From Pilatotrama ljubarskyi (lineage: Eukaryota; Basidiomycota; Agaricomycetes; Polyporales; Polyporaceae), in the NCBI GenBank assembly GCA_022385805.1, contig MU277689.1, positions 62,001 through 126,000 on the forward strand: DNA of 64,000 bases, read 5' to 3'. Positions 59,665 to 64,000 of this stretch are shown here, piece by piece. The translations under genes and the position numbers were made by a program. Below the pieces are notes generated by a model. It worked only from the letters and a program-made list of their open reading frames with translations. It made no database searches and was not told the origin of the DNA. Each line of letters begins with the position of its first letter. Position 1 is the first letter of the stretch.

Positions 59665-61054
59665 TCATTCAGGTTTTTGCTCCTGCATTGTCTCCGGAGC
59701 AGGGCCGGAAGAGGCTTGCCGCTCTTTCATCGACCTCTGGAGCAGGACGCTCGTGCATGCCTTCAATGCAGCTATTTCTTCCGCCTTTGGGTCCGCGCAG
59801 GCTGCCCAACGAATCTTGAGCTGCGGGTCCACGAGATAGACGTAACCGACGTGTCGGTTTGCGATCCCGAGAGGCTCGCGCAGGTACCTGTGCAGTCGCG
59901 TGTCAGAAACTTCCTACTCCCGTGCAGAGCACGAAGGAGATCCGGACGTACTCCAAGTTCTGGCTGGAGATGAGATATGTCGGCCACAGCGCTTTGGGGA
60001 TCGTTTTCCGGATGCCGGACGCAAAAAGCGAGACAAGGAACGATTTCATGAGGTTGTCTTGCAGGTTGATCTGCACGCGCTGGTATAGACGATGCTTTTT
60101 GAAGCTGGTGTGCGTCGGTTCTACAAACTGCGCCGTTTGTATCTACCCATTCTGTGAGCACCACGGAAGCTCGTACTTCATAACGCATGCTCGTACCTCG
60201 GATATCCTGGTGGTGAGCAGAGTGACGACAGACACTTTGCCAGCCAATAGATTTGTTGTGTGCACCTTCTCTTTGCCGGCTAAGGGTGTGCCGAAGATGT
60301 CGGGAAAGTAGAGGGCTTTCTGGGCAGAGCAGCTCAGTAACAGCTATACGGAGATACAGAAGACAGCAAGGCTTCAGGCTGAAGCTTCGAGCCTCAGGTA
60401 CAAGCGCTTGCCGTCTCATTACGACCCATTGAGATTGAAGGGGGGGGGGGGGGAGGAGCATGGGCCTGAGGCTCGAAGACCAAACAGATCCAACAAAAGC
60501 CGGAGGAACTGTAGTAACGCGGTTTCTACCCGAGAACTCACATCTTCCCTAATCATGACCTTGGGCGCAATCCACGTCTTCCCGCCGTGCTTCCGCGTAG
60601 CACTCAGGTCCGCGAAGTGACCTCTGGTAGCCTCTCGTGCTCTAGACAGACAAGCATCGATTCTAGTTATGCCCATATCCTCACTTATACGATTGAAAAC
60701 GTACAAATGGTGGCGCTCCTCCAACCGCTTGTCCATGTCAAGGAACTTCTCCTTCGTGTCATCCCACGACTTGACCTTCGCCTGCGGTCTGCTCTTGACA
60801 CCCAGTGGTCTCTGCAGCAATGGTATTTCCGACTTGTCTTGGGATTCGGTTGCATCCTGCGCCTTCTCCTTCCCTTTCCCCTCAGCAGGAGGTGCAGCAT
60901 GAGGGGGGGAGGGAGGCTCCGGTGCGGAAGACGATTCAGCGCGCCTACACGGTGTGCTAGAGACCAGCCGACGCTGCGCCTGACAGATTATGGCGCTATT
61001 CCACGTAGTAGAAGGGTTGCATTGTCTCAGCAGAGAGCGCGATATTGAGTGCAT
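59665..61054 (-). CDS. ATP10: Mitochondrial ATP synthase assembly factor Atp10
   Basis: Atp10 chaperones subunit 6 into the Fo sector in the inner mitochondrial membrane. Exon 1 (from 61054) encodes a presequence-like Arg/Ser-rich N-terminus (MHSISRSLLRQCNPSTTW), a Pro/Ala-rich stretch, then LLQRPLGVKSRPQAKVKSW and GGKTWIAPKVMIRED. The next exons give KALYFPDIFGTPLAGKEKVH, TTNLLAGKVSVVTLLTTRIS, then LQDNLMKSFLVSLFASGIRK and YLREPLGIANRHVGYVYLVD, with PQLKIRWAACADPKAEEIAA at the end. The FPDIFG...KVSVV and GYVYLVD..KIRWA blocks are hallmarks of the family. The first intron is long (about 240 bases) and contains a G14 tract on the plus strand with flanking inverted repeats. Identification is good; the middle exons are approximate. 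Confidence 0.87.
60385..60478. repeat. Inverted repeat with G14 tract inside ATP10 intron 1
   Basis: Arms of 14 bases, 60385-60398 (CTTCGAGCCTCAGG) and 60465-60478 (its exact reverse complement), are separated by 66 bases that include an uninterrupted G run at 60440-60453. A near-palindrome GCTTCAGGCTGAAGC (60371-60385) abuts the first arm. It could be a small MITE-like insertion or just a fold-back in the intron. Confidence 0.8.
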
Positions 61055-63457
61055 TCCAGATGTAGCGAGCGAGAGCGGGAAAAACTAGCCAAACGGTGGC
61101 TGCCGTAGGAGATCCGGAGGACGCAAGACGGACGTGAAGCAAGTACGGGTGAGGTTAGCGCCCGTCCGGTGGTCCACGTGGCTGTGCCCATTTTACGAGT
61201 CGGCTGCCTCCGAGCAGGGTACCGCCGGGGTGTCTTGAACTTGAAGTTGAACCTCGTTCAACGTCGACCACTTTCCTCACAGCCTCTAGATATCTATCAA
61301 GCATCTACCCGACTGCATGGGGGGCTTCGCGAGGGATGCCCTGGATGATTTGCCCAGCCTCGCTCAGAATGCGGAAACACCCGTAATGCGTGGTGAACGC
61401 GAGATTCGGTGAGAGGGCGCGCAACGCGCATCATGCGTGCCAGTTTCCGGTGAGCACTCGCGCTTTCTACCTTGGTCCGGTCGAATTCTGTCATGCTAAC
61501 GCGCCACCCCACGAACAGACACAGTCTTCTGCGCAGCCTTCGGGTATCGGCGCGTCGTGCTCTGCGCGTCGGTCGAACGCGCTTGAGATTGCACCACCAG
61601 ACAGCGTCGTGCAGTCTTGTGGGTGCATCACGCGCGATGAGTCTGAGAGCTTTCTCAGAATGGTTCGCACCCTCGATCGGTATCTTCGCTCCAGGGATTG
61701 AACTTCTGCGAGTCCTGCGTCCTAGTGACTATGGTTCTGAGAGTCGTCTGCGGTCGTCCGGGAGCGAGCTCCGAACAATTCCCGGATATGACCTGCCGTA
61801 GGACTGTGTGGACTGATCTTGGTGAGTGGCAGCTCAACGCAGATACACGCATGCTGCTTCAGAATCACTTATCGTCTGTGCACAGACCCCCGGAACTTCC
61901 GCATGAACCATGGTCCGAATGCGGAGGATCCACCTGAGGTTGCTATCTGGCCTCCAGGAACGTTCCAATGTGAACTACGTGTCGCTGGCTGTGCAGAACT
62001 TGGGTCCTTAGTCTGCGAGCCCCAAACACACGCATCACGCGCTTGGCGGACATTACCTCGAGCCCTTTTTGAATTCCTTCTTTCGCCGACGCCGTTTTCG
62101 GGGCAGGGTCGTCTGGCCCGACTGCGTTGGCGCTGATCCCTCTGCGCATATAGCAATATGTACCTTGGCCCCGAGGGCTTCACCGCGCAGTCCGCTGCTA
62201 TTACGTCGCGATCGGTTGACGACGTGCAGCACAAAATTACGTGGGTGGAGGAGGCAACTTTGATACTTGCGGCCTCAACTAAATGGCGACGTCATTCGCG
62301 AGGACGAACAGACAGTAGCAGGCCGCCACCCTCGTACATATGATACGGCGGGTCTGTCACGACGTCAGTCATTACGGCGCTCTTGCGACCGAGGGGAGCC
62401 CCTCAGCTGTATCCAGGTAAAGCGCATGCTACCTAGGGGTAAGGGGCCCGCCAACTCTATCCGCCCGACCCGGACTGACCAGTGCTTGACATTCAGATCT
62501 TCAGACTTGGCCAGGAGCGCGCGCGTATCCCTAATTCCCCGACTGACGGAGGACGCTGGCCCACCAGGAATCTCCACAGATCATGCGATGGTCTGCCTTA
62601 AGACTTGCACTGACATGCGTAGCAGGGACAAAGGAGTTACCTCGGCCTCAAAACGTAGCCTGGTAGATGAAGTACAAGTGACCCGGCGCAAGACTTTGGC
62701 TCCCTTTGCTACATTCAGTTTCAAGCTGTGTCGCACCGTCGCCCTGCCCGAGGTTGATTGGGCCCCAATTCCGCGCCGAAACTATGTAGGGGCTGTCCAG
62801 ATAGACGGACATCCGCAGTGTGGGAGGAGAGCGGGCCGTTGACGGGCGGCTCAGAGCGAATCACAAACGGGCGCCAAATATCGCCCATCTAGATATGCAG
62901 AGCCGATGCGATCTCCAGGGTGAGTGTCCCCTCTCGGCCACTCCTATCCTCCTCCGTTTTGCGTGCGACCTCATATATTCGCTCATCTGCGTGGAATAGC
63001 ACACCGAACGGAGTATAGTTTCTCTCGGAATGCAGGCTGAAATCTCGGTCTCGGCGCGCAGCGGGCCCCTCGCGCCCCATCCGCTGAATCATATCGATCG
63101 CAGGCGTCCGTCAAGCGTTCATATAACGCCTGGCACCATTGCATTGTGCGGCGAGAACACGCAGACAGGCAGGATCACCAGCCGTATCTTCGAACGTTCT
63201 GACTTGCGGCCGCTTCTCTTTCCCAGCACCATCGGACAGCACTCGCCTGCCTCCGTGTAGCCTCAGCGATCAGTGCTGCCTCATGGTAAACACGCCCGTG
63301 CCGGCCCTCCGTCACGTTCCTGCAGCACTCTAAAAGGGCTCTCGCGATGCTCCTCCGCTTTTCCCTGGGCCCTCCTCACCGCTCTGCGAGCACTACACTG
63401 CGAGCTCATTGCTCACCGCTCTCCCCTCCCCTCCCCTCACCACCCTCTTCGGCCGCC
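61055..63457. other. Intergenic with unassigned ORFs
   Basis: No recognised gene. Plus 62267-62842 is a 191-codon frame (TTG or later ATG start; contains VSLIPRLTEDAGPPGISTDH) and plus 61698-61937 an 80-codon cysteine-bearing frame. Both could be chance. The last 50 bases before 63458 are CT-rich (CTCCCCTCCCCTCCCCTC), typical of a transcription start for the kinase. Confidence 0.35.
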
Positions 63458-64000
63458 ATGGTCACTTCACCACAATCCCCGGCCTCGCCTGTTCCCCCGG
63501 CACTTGGGACCATCATCGACAGTGGCTCGCTACAATTGGTCGAGATCCTGGGGTACGGTGGGTATGGAATCGTCTATCGCGCGATCGACACCTTCTCGAC
63601 AAACCCGACGTCGTACGCCGTCAAATGCCTCCCGCACTCCAACAAGCGCAGCGCCGCCCGACAGCGGCAGCTTCACATGCGCGAGATCGCACTTCACCAG
63701 CTTGCTTCGGGCCATCCGAACGTCGTCACCCTCCACCGCGTGGTCGAGGACTACCAGTACACCTACATCGTGATGGAGTACTGCTCCGACGGCGACCTGT
63801 TCACTCAAATCCTGCACCAACGGCGTTATCTGGGCAATAACGCACTCATCAAGGAGGTCTTTCTTCAGCTGCTCGACGCAGTTGAATACTGTCACTCCCT
63901 CAATATCTATCATCGCGACTTGAAGCCCGAGAATATCTTATGCTTCGACGGCGGCCTGCGGCTCGCCATTACCGATTTCGGTCTTGCGACTACGGAGCGC
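63458..64000 (+). CDS. Ser/Thr protein kinase, Ran1/Pat1/Sks1-like (3' truncated by window)
   Basis: The N-terminal 181 residues of a kinase, with no intron so far. The start is GCCGCCATGG, a perfect Kozak context. The glycine loop reads EILGYGGYGIVYRAIDTF. The VAIK-type lysine is in SYAVKCLPHSNKRSA. The hinge is VMEYCSDGDLF, the catalytic loop YHRDLKPENILCF and the DFG motif ITDFGLATTER at the window edge. GYGGYGIVY and the EYCSDGDLF hinge are characteristic of the fungal Ran1/Sks1/Vhs1 group, which controls meiosis entry, glucose response or hydroxyurea tolerance; which of these applies here is not known. All catalytic residues seen so far are present. Confidence 0.93.
   Translation, partial: MVTSPQSPASPVPPALGTIIDSGSLQLVEILGYGGYGIVYRAIDTFSTNPTSYAVKCLPHSNKRSAARQRQLHMREIALHQLASGHPNVVTLHRVVEDYQYTYIVMEYCSDGDLFTQILHQRRYLGNNALIKEVFLQLLDAVEYCHSLNIYHRDLKPENILCFDGGLRLAITDFGLATTER

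Overview
The window is nuclear DNA of a filamentous basidiomycete, most likely an Agaricomycete. Genes are GC-rich and cut by many introns of about 50-60 bp. The products match families typical of mushroom-forming fungi: Bsc6-like MFS carriers, orphan 7-TM proteins, UstYa/DUF3328 proteins and ELYS-like nucleoporins. Species cannot be told. Genes lie on both strands without operons. One 50-N assembly gap sits at 17408-17457. I found no rRNA, tRNA, CRISPR array or intact transposon. Exon joins were made by hand from GT-AG (once GC-AG) signals, reading frame and family knowledge, so internal splice sites are less certain than gene ends.

Layout. 1-13 kb: 3' part of GFA1 (chitin precursor synthesis), a small glycine/proline-rich protein, an eight-exon 7-TM protein, a C2H2 zinc-finger gene convergent with a TENA/THI-4 gene, and SEC24 with an N-terminal WW domain. 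13-41 kb: gene-poor and paralogue-rich. It holds four Bsc6-like MFS transporters (one at 13.3-15.4 kb on +, three in tandem on - at 32.6-40.2 kb), two related 7-TM proteins in opposite orientation (17.7-19.4 and 28.0-29.7 kb) and a cytochrome P450. 41-47 kb: an ELYS-like nucleoporin gene, histidinol phosphatase, and an HMG-box factor. 48-56 kb: an accessory stretch with a UstYa-family gene, a short membrane protein with a DLPRPD motif, a small secreted peptide with a dibasic site, a drug/metabolite-superfamily sugar-phosphate transporter, and two unrecognised coding regions. 56-64 kb: a GT61-like glycosyltransferase, mitochondrial ATP10, and the start of a Ran1/Sks1-like kinase.

Most notable. 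(1) 49.5-52.3 kb looks like a miniature UstYa-associated peptide locus (candidate RiPP-type system). (2) A sharply bounded CpG-depleted island at about 6.98-8.39 kb covers the 3' exons of two convergent genes whose 5' exons are CpG-rich. By hand count 7021-8340 has 10 CpGs in 1320 bp, and 7441-8340 only 5 in 900 bp. (3) SEC24 appears fused to a WW domain. (4) MFS copies C and D are recent tandem duplicates that also share upstream flank. (5) At least three unrecognised coding regions are supported by open frame, and one of them by a clean intron.
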